Origin: an uncultured Oscillospiraceae bacterium
GTDB lineage: Bacteria > Bacillota > Clostridia > Oscillospirales > Oscillospiraceae
Assembly: GCA_934589675.1 (NCBI GenBank)
Contig: CAKTOF010000006.1
Location: 84,014-148,013 of the forward strand
Length of the DNA: 64,000 nt
Direction: 5' to 3'
A model generated the notes under the pieces. That model did not search any database. It worked only from the letters and a program-made list of their open reading frames with translations, and was not told the DNA's origin. A program made the position numbers and the translations under genes. The number at the start of each line of letters is the position of its first letter. Position 1 is the first letter of the stretch. Of this stretch, positions 57,578-64,000 are shown in pieces.

Positions 57578-58843
57578 GTGCGCGAGGACAACCAGCATTA
57601 TTTCAAGTGGGGGCTGACGGCGTTTCTGACGCTGCTGGCGCTGCTGTTTGCCGTCATTATCCTGACGAATTTCTCCGGTGTGGCGGCGTCGTTCCGCGCG
57701 CTGATGTACATCCTCTCGCCCATTCTCTACGGCTTCGCGTTTGCGTATCTGCTCAACCCCATTGTGCGCGCGGTGGAGGGCGGGCTCGGGAAGCTCCTGA
57801 AAAAGCGCGGCGTCACGGAAAGGCGCGCGGCGCTCGCCGGCCGCATCGTCGGCATTCTGGCGGCGCTCGCGGTCGTCGTGCTGCTCATCTGGGCGTTCAT
57901 CGGCACGGTGCTGCCGCAGCTTGTCGACACGATCTCGGGCATCGTCTCCAACCTGTCCGGCTATTATGAGACGGCGCACACATGGCTCACGCGGCTCTTT
58001 GAGAATCAGCCGACGCTCAAGGGCTATGCAGATACGGTGCTTGCGCGGTTTTACGAGTGGCTGGAAAATTGGATGAAAAACGACCTGACGAGCACGGTGC
58101 AGAAGGTCATGGTCACGGTGACGACGTCGCTGTTCTCTGTTGTGAAGTGGGTCATGTTTGTCGTCGTCGGGCTTATTATCTCCGTGTATCTGCTCGCCTC
58201 GCGCGACCGCTTTCTGGCGCAGGCGAAAAAGTGTGTCATCGCCATCTGGAAGCCCGCGCGCGCCGACCGCATCCTGCAGCTGTCGCGCCGCGCCAATCGC
58301 ATTTTCGGCGGGTTTATCCGCGGCAAGATCCTGGACTCGCTCATCATCGGCGTGCTGTGCTTCATCGGCATGAGCATTCTGCGCCTGCCGTATCCGGTGC
58401 TCATCGCGACGATCGTCGGCGTGACGAACGTCATCCCGGTCTTCGGCCCGTACATCGGCGCGATCCCGAGCGCGATCCTCATCCTGTTTGTCAGCCCGCT
58501 GCAGTGCCTGTACTTTATCATCTTTGTCCTCGTGCTCCAGCAGCTTGACGGCAACGTTATCGGGCCGCACATCCTCGGCGACGCGACGGGGCTGACGGGC
58601 TTCTGGGTCGTCGTGTCCATCACGGTGGCCGGCGGGCTGTTCGGCTTTACGGGCATGCTGCTCGGCGTGCCGGCGTTTGCGTTTTTGTATGCGCTGCTCG
58701 CCGACATCATCAACGCCCGGCTGGACAAGAAGGGGCTCGACACGCGGACGGATCGCTACTACGGCGTAAGAGCCGTCGCCGACGTGACGGACGCGCCGGA
58801 CGAGCCGGAAGAGGTTCCGGCGCAGGACGCGCCCGAAAAATAA
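57578..58843 (+). CDS. AI-2E family transporter (PerM/UPF0118)
   Basis: 421 residues, about eight membrane helices with a long soluble middle segment. GLIISVYLLASRDRFL, GVTNVIPVFGPYIGAIP and VLQQLDGNVIGPHILGDATGL are diagnostic. Family members export autoinducer-2 or exchange Na+/H+; the activity here is open. GTG at 57578 is the first suitable start after the predicted promoter. C-terminus is acidic and Pro-rich. Confidence 0.9.
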   Translation: MREDNQHYFKWGLTAFLTLLALLFAVIILTNFSGVAASFRALMYILSPILYGFAFAYLLNPIVRAVEGGLGKLLKKRGVTERRAALAGRIVGILAALAVVVLLIWAFIGTVLPQLVDTISGIVSNLSGYYETAHTWLTRLFENQPTLKGYADTVLARFYEWLENWMKNDLTSTVQKVMVTVTTSLFSVVKWVMFVVVGLIISVYLLASRDRFLAQAKKCVIAIWKPARADRILQLSRRANRIFGGFIRGKILDSLIIGVLCFIGMSILRLPYPVLIATIVGVTNVIPVFGPYIGAIPSAILILFVSPLQCLYFIIFVLVLQQLDGNVIGPHILGDATGLTGFWVVVSITVAGGLFGFTGMLLGVPAFAFLYALLADIINARLDKKGLDTRTDRYYGVRAVADVTDAPDEPEEVPAQDAPEK

Positions 58844-58858
58844 AACAGCGCCAGCACA

Positions 58859-58886
58859 AAGGCCGCTGCCGGATGGCAGCGGCCTT
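58859..58886 (+). terminator. Hairpin after the AI-2E gene
   Basis: AAGGCCGCTGCC pairs with GGCAGCGGCCTT (loop GGAT); the U-tract is weak, so termination may be partial. Confidence 0.6.
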
Positions 58887-58950
58887 CTGCATATTTCGGA
58901 CGGGCTGCGAATAGAGTTTTCTCAGGAGATTCAAGCGGAGAGGTGGAAGC

Positions 58951-59556
58951 ATGGACTATACAGCCAACAAGATCCTGCTGCGCGGCGAACTGGCGCAGCT
59001 TCCTGCATTTTCTCACGAGAACCACGGCCGGCGCTTTTTCCGGTTCCCGCTGCGCGTGGAGCGGCTGAGCGGGACGGTGGACGTGCTGGACGTCATCGCG
59101 CCGGAGCAGGTGCTCGAGACGGTCGACCTGTCCGGCGGCGAGCTGCTCGAGGTCACGGGCCAGCTGCGCTCGTTCAACAACCGGCAGGGCGTCGGGCGCA
59201 AGCTCGTCATTTCCGCGTTCTGCGACGCGCTGCGCGCCTGCGGGGGCGAGCCGGACAATCAGGTGTTTTTATCCGGCGCGCTCTGCCGCGCGCCCGTGTT
59301 CCGGCGGACGCCGCTCGGGCGCGAGATCTGCGACATCATGCTCGCCGTGAACCGGCCGTACCGCCGCGCAGACTACCTGCCGTGCATCCTCTGGGGCCGC
59401 ACGGCGCATCAGGCGGCCGACCTGCCCGTCGGCACGCACCTGACCGTCACGGGACGATTGCAGAGCCGAGAGTACATCAAAACGCTCGACACCGGCAGCG
59501 AAAAACGCGTGGCGTACGAGGTGTCCGTCATGTCGGCGGAGATCGAAGAAGCGTGA
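58951..59556 (+). CDS. Tandem OB-fold single-strand-binding-like protein
   Basis: 201 residues with two SSB-like halves: residues 1-95 (NKILLRGELAQLPAFSHENHGRRFFRFPLRVERLSG) and 100-201 (NQVFLSGALCRAPVFRRTPLGREICDIMLAVNRPYRRADYLPCILWGRTAHQAADLPVG as the better SSB match). The second half keeps the typical SSB strand order up to YEVSVMSAE. There is no acidic C-terminal tip for partner proteins, so it is not the main replicative SSB. Perhaps an accessory DNA-binding or primosomal-type protein. Confidence 0.82.
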   Translation: MDYTANKILLRGELAQLPAFSHENHGRRFFRFPLRVERLSGTVDVLDVIAPEQVLETVDLSGGELLEVTGQLRSFNNRQGVGRKLVISAFCDALRACGGEPDNQVFLSGALCRAPVFRRTPLGREICDIMLAVNRPYRRADYLPCILWGRTAHQAADLPVGTHLTVTGRLQSREYIKTLDTGSEKRVAYEVSVMSAEIEEA

Positions 59557-59591
59557 AACCGGCCCGCCTTATACAAGGCGGGCCGGTTTTT
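59556..59591. terminator. Convergent terminator between SSB-like and DUF2804 genes
   Basis: AAACCGGCCCGCCTT pairs with AAGGCGGGCCGGTTT around ATAC, with T residues after it; overlaps both gene ends. Confidence 0.9.
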
Positions 59592-60621
59592 ACCACTTAT
59601 TTTCGACCTTTTCCGCAAAGCCGAACAGGTCGGATACGGCAAGACGCGTGCCGTCGTCTAAGACAACGGTGCCGGAGAAGCGGCCGAACACCTGATGCTG
59701 GTCGCTTTTGAGCAGCTTGAAGTCCGTGCAGGCGGCGCGGTCGATGACAGGCCGGAAGTCCAGCTCGAAGCGGCCGTCGTCGCTGGAAAAGCGCCAGGGG
59801 CGCAGGAAGTCGTCTTTGCCGCCCGACTGCGGGATGTGGAACGTGACGGCGGAGAGCTTGTGCGCGCGGCCGCCGTAGAAGAGCATGTTTTCCGTCGCGG
59901 CCGACGTGTCGCCGAAGCCGTAGCCGATGTTGAACCCGAACGGCACGCCGCCGCAAAGGCCGGACGCCGAGCCCCAGTACCATGTGTTGTGATACGTCCA
60001 GACGCCGCGGCCCCAGTCGAGCACGCCGAACGACTCGTCCGGACGGAAGACATAGACGTCGTCGCCGAGCGTCACCGTGCCGGAGGCACGCAGGCAGTTG
60101 ATCTTCTGATTGAAGTAAAAATGGCCGGGCTTTTCAAACGGCGTGCAGATGACCATGGAATCGCGCGGCTCGTCCGTGAGCGTCAGGCGCACGTCGATGG
60201 CGTCTTCGCCGCGGAAGCGGTCCATGTGCGCGTAGAGCGTGCGCTCGCCGCCCTCTGTGCGGAACGTGAGGCGATGGTGCCGCCCGGCGCTCGCACTCAC
60301 ACCGGCATCCGAGCTGGCCGGAAGATCCGTCCGGCCAAGCGGGAAGGCGCGCATGACGCTTTTGGTGATCTCCCACGGCGCATCCGTGAACGAGAGAAAC
60401 GAGACGGAGTCCAGCCCCATGTAGCCGTTGTCGGCAATGGTCAGCGCGGCGCCGAAGCGGTCGTTGCCGATGTAATAGTAGTCCCACTCCTTCAGCCGGG
60501 TCAGGCGGGAGCGGACTTTTTTGCGGTCATAGACCGGAAGAAGGCGCCGGGCAAAGCCCGGCTCGGTCAGATTGCCGTGCTCGTCGAGCAGGGGAACGGA
60601 TGATGTGATCTCGTGCTGCAT
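59590..60621 (-). CDS. DUF2804 family protein
   Basis: 343 residues, soluble, beta-rich: LKEWDYYYIGNDRFGAALTIADNGY, PFEKPGHFYFNQKINCLRASG and WYWGSASGLCGGVPFGFNIGYGFGD are DUF2804 blocks. The fold resembles lipocalin-like hydratase/isomerase relatives, but no reaction is established. ATG at 60621 has GGGAGG upstream. Promoter at 60671-60699. Confidence 0.88.
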   Translation of the reverse strand: MQHEITSSVPLLDEHGNLTEPGFARRLLPVYDRKKVRSRLTRLKEWDYYYIGNDRFGAALTIADNGYMGLDSVSFLSFTDAPWEITKSVMRAFPLGRTDLPASSDAGVSASAGRHHRLTFRTEGGERTLYAHMDRFRGEDAIDVRLTLTDEPRDSMVICTPFEKPGHFYFNQKINCLRASGTVTLGDDVYVFRPDESFGVLDWGRGVWTYHNTWYWGSASGLCGGVPFGFNIGYGFGDTSAATENMLFYGGRAHKLSAVTFHIPQSGGKDDFLRPWRFSSDDGRFELDFRPVIDRAACTDFKLLKSDQHQVFGRFSGTVVLDDGTRLAVSDLFGFAEKVENKW

Positions 60622-60670
60622 ACGATCAGCCTCCCGGATCAAGGTTCGGCCGCTGTGCGGCCCTGCTTCG

Positions 60671-60699
60671 ATTATACCAGCCGCGCGCAGCGGCGTAAA
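60671..60699 (-). promoter_or_regulatory. Promoter of the DUF2804 gene
   Basis: Minus-strand TTTACG (60694-60699), 17-bp spacer, TATAAT (60671-60676). Confidence 0.7.
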
Positions 60700-60740
60700 G
60701 CCCAGAGGACGGCCGCGGCCGTCCTCTGGGCAATTTTTTT
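60700..60740 (+). terminator. Orphan + strand terminator at the edge of the lysis island
   Basis: GCCCAGAGGACGGCC pairs with GGCCGTCCTCTGGGC, followed by AATTTTTTT. No + strand gene lies upstream, so it may mark the boundary of an inserted segment. Confidence 0.7.
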
Positions 60741-60844
60741 GAAAAAATTTTCGTGTGGTATGACGGTTTCGTGCAACTTTTCCCACATACGGCGCTACCT
60801 ATGAAAGCGGCTGCGGCCGCAATACCAAAGAGGAGGAACGAACC

Positions 60845-61018
60845 ATGGATCTGGAAGAGGCAATGTGGCTGGCGTAGCAGGGCATCCGCCCGCCCATCTC
60901 GCCGGAGGTGGAGGAAGCGCTGGGCGCGCTGCTGACACAAGGGGACGCCGCGGCGGACGCGGGCATAGACTGGAGTGCGCGCACCGCGGCCCCGAAAGGG
61001 AAGGGGGACAACGCATGA
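60845..61018 (+). pseudogene. Small phage-like ORF interrupted by an in-frame amber codon
   Basis: An excellent AAGAGGAGG site precedes ATG at 60845. The frame reads MDLEEAMWLA, then TAG at codon 11, then QGIRPPISPEVEEALGALL on to a TGA that overlaps the next gene's ATG (ATGA at 61015-61018). The intact coupling and the sensible downstream protein imply a 57-codon gene inactivated by one base change (for example TGG or CAG to TAG) or read through by a suppressor. No pyrrolysine genes are in the window. Confidence 0.55.
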
Positions 61019-61359
61019 CGGAGATCATCTGCGCCGCCATCGCCGCTGCTGCGAGCGTGCTGTGCGCGTATGCGGCCGCGGCGACAAGGCGGCGCGAAAG
61101 GACGGAAAAGGAACGCACCGACGCCGAAAAGGCGCGCGATGCGAAGCTCGCCGCGCTGGTGGAAAGTCAGAAGATCGTGATGCTCGACCGCATCCGCTAT
61201 CTCGGCCAGAAATATGTCACGGCGGGCGAGATCGACTTTGACGACCGGCGCATTTTGAACGCCATGCACGAAAGCTACCACGCTGGCCTCGGCGGCAACG
61301 GCGACGCCGACGTCATCATGCGGGAGGTCAACGCCCTGCCGCTTCGACACGCGAACTGA
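61015..61359 (+). CDS. Small phage-type protein with N-terminal membrane segment
   Basis: 114 residues: a hydrophobic N-terminus (EIICAAIAAAASVLCAYAAAA) followed by a charged coiled-coil region (RRRERTEKERTDAEKARDAKLAALVE) and a C-terminal helix pair. This layout resembles spanin- or holin-accessory proteins near phage lysis genes. Overlaps the amber ORF by 4 nt. No specific family recognised. Confidence 0.65.
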   Translation: MTEIICAAIAAAASVLCAYAAAATRRRERTEKERTDAEKARDAKLAALVESQKIVMLDRIRYLGQKYVTAGEIDFDDRRILNAMHESYHAGLGGNGDADVIMREVNALPLRHAN

Positions 61360-61398
61360 ATGAAAAAAGCCGCCGCCCGGCTCGGGCGGCGGCAGGAA

Positions 61399-61427
61399 TT
61401 GACAAATTGCGGCGGCGCTGGTAAGAT
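61399..61427 (+). promoter_or_regulatory. Promoter of the 25-residue toxin-like ORF
   Basis: TTGACA (61399-61404), 17-bp spacer, TAAGAT (61422-61427). Confidence 0.75.
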
Positions 61428-61489
61428 ATGATCGGCGCTGCTACAGGAGGCAGGCGGTCGGCCACACCACCCGAAAGGGGGTGGGGCTC

Positions 61490-61567
61490 ATGCGGATTAC
61501 GCTACATATCGGGCCGTTTACGGTTACGATCGTCGTAAAAAGCAGAAACCGCCACTCGGCCAAGTGA
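61490..61567 (+). CDS. Candidate type I toxin, 25 residues
   Basis: MRITLHIGPFTVTIVVKSRN then RHSAK: a hydrophobic first half and a basic end, as in small membrane toxins. AAAGGGGGTGGGG precedes the ATG and could pair with CCACCC just upstream, hiding the ribosome site. It has its own promoter (61399-61427). Its last eight codons lie within an inverted repeat that acts as the terminator of a minus-strand transcript, so an antisense RNA covers the 3' end. The arrangement is that of type I toxin-antitoxin loci; toxicity is untested. Confidence 0.6.
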   Translation: MRITLHIGPFTVTIVVKSRNRHSAK

Positions 61568-61634
61568 CGGTTTCTAAGCTCGCTTAGATCAATCATCATT
61601 TTTGAGGGCTGACCGCTTGTCGCAGCGCCTTTCT
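61536..61634 (-). ncRNA. Candidate antisense antitoxin RNA
   Basis: Predicted from a minus-strand promoter (61641-61669) and a minus-strand terminator: AGAAACCGTCACT pairs with AGTGGCGGTTTCT (61544-61575), followed by GCTTTTTACG. About 100 nt long and complementary to the end of the 25-codon ORF and its 3' untranslated region. Ends are estimates. Confidence 0.6.
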
Positions 61635-61640
61635 ACGTTC

Positions 61641-61669
61641 ATCCTACCACGCCCCGCCGCGCCTGTCAA
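61641..61669 (-). promoter_or_regulatory. Promoter of the antisense RNA
   Basis: Minus-strand TTGACA (61664-61669), 17-bp spacer, TAGGAT (61641-61646). Confidence 0.7.
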
Positions 61670-61710
61670 GGCGCGCGGGGCTTTTTGCGCCCCGCAGAAA
61701 GGAGGAAGCC

Positions 61711-61893
61711 ATGAACAAAGCATTTTTCGAGCGGCTGGCGAAGCTGCTCACAGTCAAGTCCATCGTCACGGTGACGATGACGGCGGTGTTCGCCGCCCTG
61801 TGTGTGCAGGGGCGGCTGAGCGGGCAGGAATTTCTGACCGTGTTCACGACGGTCATCGCGTTCTACTTCGGGACGCAGGCGGTGCGCGAATGA
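61711..61893 (+). CDS. Holin-like small membrane protein
   Basis: 60 residues: MNKAFFERLAKLLTVKSIVT then one or two hydrophobic segments (VTMTAVFAALCVQGR; FLTVFTTVIAFYFGTQAVRE). The size, the GTQ motif near the end and the coupling to an amidase gene (ATGA overlap at 61890) fit phage holins that let endolysin reach the wall. AAAGGAGG precedes the start. Confidence 0.75.
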   Translation: MNKAFFERLAKLLTVKSIVTVTMTAVFAALCVQGRLSGQEFLTVFTTVIAFYFGTQAVRE

Positions 61894-62588
61894 ACCGGCT
61901 GCTTGCCGACGCGAGCAACTACCGCCGCGGCCGGGCGCAGAAGATCGCGTTCATCGTCATCCACTACACGGCCGGCGACGGCGACACGGCCAAGGGCAAC
62001 TGCAATTACTTCCGCACGCGGAATCTGCGCACGAGCGCGCACTATTTCGTCGACGAGCGCGAGGTCTGGCAGTCCGTCGCGGAAACAGACACCGCCTGGC
62101 ACTGCGGCGCGGAGGCCGGGCAGCGCTACCGCCACCCGGCCTGCCGCAACGCCAACAGCATCGGCATCGAGCTGTGCTCGCGGAAGATTTCCGGGCGGTA
62201 TACGATCCCGAACGCAACGCAAAGACGCGCCGCCGCGCTCGTCCGGCAGCTTCTGACGAAGTACGGCCTGAGCGAAACCTGCGTCATCCGCCACTACGAC
62301 GTCACGGGCAAGCTCTGCCCCGAGCCGCTCGTGCGCGACGGCGCGGCGTGGGCGCGCTTTCTGACCATGGTAAAGGAGGAGATCGACATGACCGAGCAGC
62401 AGCTGCGCGCTATCGTCCGTGAGGAGCTGGCCGCTGCACTCAAGGGGCAGAACACGAGCGTGTCCGCCGCGCTCGCGGACGAATGGCAGACCGCCATCAC
62501 CCGCGGCATCACCGACGGCTCCCGTCCCGGCGGCTACGCCACAAGGGCGCAGGTCGCCGCAATGATCGTGCGGGCGGCGGGGAAATAA
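61890..62588 (+). CDS. N-acetylmuramoyl-L-alanine amidase (endolysin type) with SLH-like tail
   Basis: 232 residues. Amidase_2 domain at about 15-150 with Zn ligands His25 (FIVIHYTAG), His135 (VIRHYDVTGKLCP) and Cys143, as in T7 lysozyme. After a short helix, residues about 190-232 (LADEWQTAITRGITDGSRPG, ATRAQVAAMIVRA) look like one SLH module that binds cell-wall polymer. No signal peptide, so export would need the holin. It cuts the amide between MurNAc and L-Ala. Last gene of the lysis island. Confidence 0.9.
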   Translation: MNRLLADASNYRRGRAQKIAFIVIHYTAGDGDTAKGNCNYFRTRNLRTSAHYFVDEREVWQSVAETDTAWHCGAEAGQRYRHPACRNANSIGIELCSRKISGRYTIPNATQRRAAALVRQLLTKYGLSETCVIRHYDVTGKLCPEPLVRDGAAWARFLTMVKEEIDMTEQQLRAIVREELAAALKGQNTSVSAALADEWQTAITRGITDGSRPGGYATRAQVAAMIVRAAGK

Positions 62589-62590
62589 GA

Positions 62591-62624
62591 AAGGCCGGAA
62601 CGTTCAGGCGTTCCGGCCTTTTTT
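62591..62624. terminator. Terminator after the amidase gene
   Basis: AAGGCCGGAACG pairs with CGTTCCGGCCTT (loop TTCAGG), followed by TTTT; overlaps the end of the convergent exonuclease gene. Confidence 0.9.
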
Positions 62625-63386
62625 GAGCAGCTCGCTGACGCACAGCCGCAAAAGCGCGGCGGTCGCCTCGACGTCGGGCATGGCGCGGTGGGCGACGGAG
62701 ACGTGGATGCCGAGCTCGCGCTTGAGCGTGGACAGCTTGTAGTTCGGCATGGCGGGAAACGCGGCGCGTGCAAGCTTCAAGGTGTCGATGGACGCGTTAT
62801 TCATCGGAACGCCCATGGCAGCATACGCCTCGCGCAGAAAGCCGGTGTCGAACGGCGCGTTGTGCGCCACGATGGCGTCGTTTCCCAGAAAATCGGCGAT
62901 GGCGGGGAACACGGCCTCGAGCGGCGGCGCGTCCTCCAGCATCTCCGGCGTGATGCCCGTGAGATTTGTGATCTCCGGCCGCAGCGGGATGCTCGGACGG
63001 CTGAGCAGCGACAGCCGCGCGGTCTCCTGCCCGAGGTGATAGCGGATGGCGGCAAACTCAATGATCTGGTCGCGCTTGGCGCTCAGCCCCGTCGTCTCAA
63101 GGTCAACGACGGCGTACGTCTCCGGCAGCGAGCGGGAGAGATAGCCCTTCTGCATCTCAGCCAGACAGGATGCGTAGATGCAGTGCGTCTGCCCGGCGAC
63201 GGAGATGACCGCAACGTCGCGCCCGGCGGCGCCGACGACGGAGCAAAGCACGGGCGTGTCCGTGTAGGCGCCCGTGTAGACGTATTCGCGCGCGTCCTGC
63301 CCCTCGCCGAGCAGCCCCCAGCGGTGGAGCTGGGCGCATTTTTCCTGCTGATTGGCAAACGGGATGAAGTCGTGCGGCGAGATCAT
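62604..63386 (-). CDS. DEDDh 3'-5' exonuclease (DNA polymerase III epsilon-like)
   Basis: 260 residues. The exonuclease domain is at about 88-255: YAVVDLETTGLS (Asp, Glu), IVAHNAPFDTGFL (Asp) and VAHRAMPDVEAT (His, Asp). The first 85 residues are a separate domain of unknown role. It degrades single strands or proofreads; a stand-alone repair or RNA-trimming role is as likely as replication. AAAGGAG precedes the ATG. Confidence 0.9.
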   Translation of the reverse strand: MISPHDFIPFANQQEKCAQLHRWGLLGEGQDAREYVYTGAYTDTPVLCSVVGAAGRDVAVISVAGQTHCIYASCLAEMQKGYLSRSLPETYAVVDLETTGLSAKRDQIIEFAAIRYHLGQETARLSLLSRPSIPLRPEITNLTGITPEMLEDAPPLEAVFPAIADFLGNDAIVAHNAPFDTGFLREAYAAMGVPMNNASIDTLKLARAAFPAMPNYKLSTLKRELGIHVSVAHRAMPDVEATAALLRLCVSELLKKGRNA

Positions 63387-63475
63387 GGCGGACGCTCCTT
63401 TGCGGTGTTTTGACTGGATTCTACAATGCGGCGGGCGGGACTGTCAAGGGGACGCGGCGAAAAAGGGGCGCGCAC

Positions 63476-63527
63476 CCAAGGCTCCCTTGTGTAAGGGGAG
63501 CTGTCGCCGCAAGGCGACGTAAGGTTG
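63476..63527 (+). repeat. Dispersed palindromic repeat, copy 1 (diverged)
   Basis: CCAAGGCTCCCTTGTGTAAG and GGGAGCTGTCGCCGCAAGGC, a hairpin-rich unit similar to copies 2 and 3 downstream. Confidence 0.65.
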
Positions 63528-63627
63528 GATTTTGTACAAAGGCTGCATCAGAGGGCGGGATGACCGCGTCCCGCCGGCGGGCTGCGCTGCTGCGTTCACA
63601 CCGCGCCAATTGCGAAACCCGCTATCC

Positions 63628-63675
63628 GGAAGGCTCCCCTGAAAGGGGAGCTGTCGGCGGAGCCGACTGAGAGGT
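63628..63675 (+). repeat. Dispersed palindromic repeat, copy 2
   Basis: GGCTCCCCTGAAAGGGGAGC hairpin followed by TGTCGGCGGAGCCGACTGAG; a second hairpin (GTCGGC/GCCGAC). Confidence 0.7.
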
Positions 63676-63752
63676 GAAAAGGCCGCGTTTTGCAGAGCGC
63701 TTCGAAAATTCGAAGCCGCAGAAAACCTCTCCGTCATGGCTCGACGGCCGTG

Positions 63753-63780
63753 CCACCTCCCCTTTCAGGGGAGGCTTTGG
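63753..63780 (-). repeat. Dispersed palindromic repeat, copy 3 (inverted, shortened)
   Basis: On the minus strand CCAAAGCCTCCCCTGAAAGG then GGAGGTGG; the second hairpin of the unit is deleted. Confidence 0.65.
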
Positions 63781-64000
63781 CGCGTCCCGCAATTTTGCTG
63801 CCTGCCTCCGGCGGGATGGGGTCATCCCGCCCTACGTTCATGGTACGCGCCGCGGTGCAAACCCGGCGGGCGGATAATATCCGCCCCTACGATGCACCGA
63901 CGGCGAACCGATACCGGGCAAGGGCCCGGCGCGCCTTGCGCGTCAATTCGGAGCGCCAGCGGAGAATTGCTCCCGGCGGGATTCACTCCCGCCATGGAAA

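Larger units (their letters stand above)
63553..63997. repeat. Four GGCGGGAT-type short palindromes interspersed with the above
   Basis: Units at 63553-63581, 63809-63836, 63862-63899 and 63972-63997 share a GGCGGG(A/C) arm, a short loop and a CCCGCC arm, often followed by CCTACG. The 614-bp stretch 63387-64000 shows no convincing gene, only these repeats. Confidence 0.6.

Noticed and set aside
60845..61018. Pyrrolysine-coding TAG
   Set aside because: No pylT/pylS or pylBCD genes and no methylamine methyltransferase in the window; the protein is not one known to carry pyrrolysine.
63476..63997. CRISPR array
   Set aside because: Repeats are palindromic, of unequal spacing and in both orientations, with no cas genes; no regular array occurs anywhere in the window.

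Overview
The window is a GC-rich (roughly 60 %), gene-dense piece of chromosome from an anaerobic, spore-former-lineage clostridium. Spo0A next to SpoIVB, a glmS ribozyme ahead of glmS, a thyA-folA-mobA-mobB operon, a HgdC/BadF-type activase and anaerobic aromatic catabolism together suggest an Oscillospiraceae/Ruminococcaceae-type gut bacterium (inference; there is no 16S gene here).

Bases 1-14600 are the accessory heart of the window. A + strand operon (293-8247) has five small unrecognised genes, then the two subunits of a molybdenum enzyme of the pyrogallol-phloroglucinol transhydroxylase type, a thiolase and a BKACE-family beta-keto acid cleavage enzyme. After a small XRE pair and a minus-strand MerR regulator comes a second + operon (9927-12336): a metal-dependent cyclase/cyclohydrolase, a 3-hydroxyacyl-CoA-dehydrogenase-like enzyme and a DUF3870 protein. 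A sodium:solute symporter follows. These activities match the later steps of fermentative phloroglucinol breakdown: ring-hydroxyl transfer, hydrolytic ring opening, oxidation to 3,5-dioxohexanoate, acetyl-CoA-dependent cleavage and thiolysis. The ring reductase that should act between the first two steps is not in the window. Both operons start from promoters with an abnormal 19-bp spacer and closely similar spacer sequences, the signature of MerR control, and a MerR gene lies between them. A corrinoid protein and a divergent LysR gene close this region.

Bases 15600-34900 are mostly housekeeping: mobB/mobA/thioesterase/folA/thyA (minus), DEAD-box helicase and DprA-like protein, glmS with its ribozyme, nitroreductase, DUF2461, spoIVB, spo0A, HU, an esterase followed by a truncated cyclase gene, methyltransferase, GNAT, acyl-ACP thioesterase, guaB, a hemolysin III protein and a PepV-type dipeptidase. 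Bases 35000-60600 carry ThrE, an M20 amidohydrolase, a SpoVB-like flippase, a two-gene activase/dehydratase-like pair, RsmE, tRNA-Leu(GAG), DNA-alkylation repair (ogt and an AlkA-like glycosylase), two MFS transporters, an XRE-TPR regulator, a FAD oxidoreductase, a second molybdopterin oxidoreductase, a YlmH-like protein, an AI-2E family permease, a tandem-OB protein and DUF2804.

Bases 60700-62600 look like a small phage-lysis remnant (in-frame amber ORF, short membrane protein, holin-like protein, amidase with an SLH-like tail). It encloses a candidate type I toxin-antitoxin locus: a 25-codon ORF with its own promoter, opposed by an antisense transcription unit. A DEDDh exonuclease and a cluster of dispersed palindromic repeats end the window. 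A separate element of about 200 nt, present twice (7147-7345 and 34857-35056), has four helices supported by compensatory base changes and is not a family I recognise.
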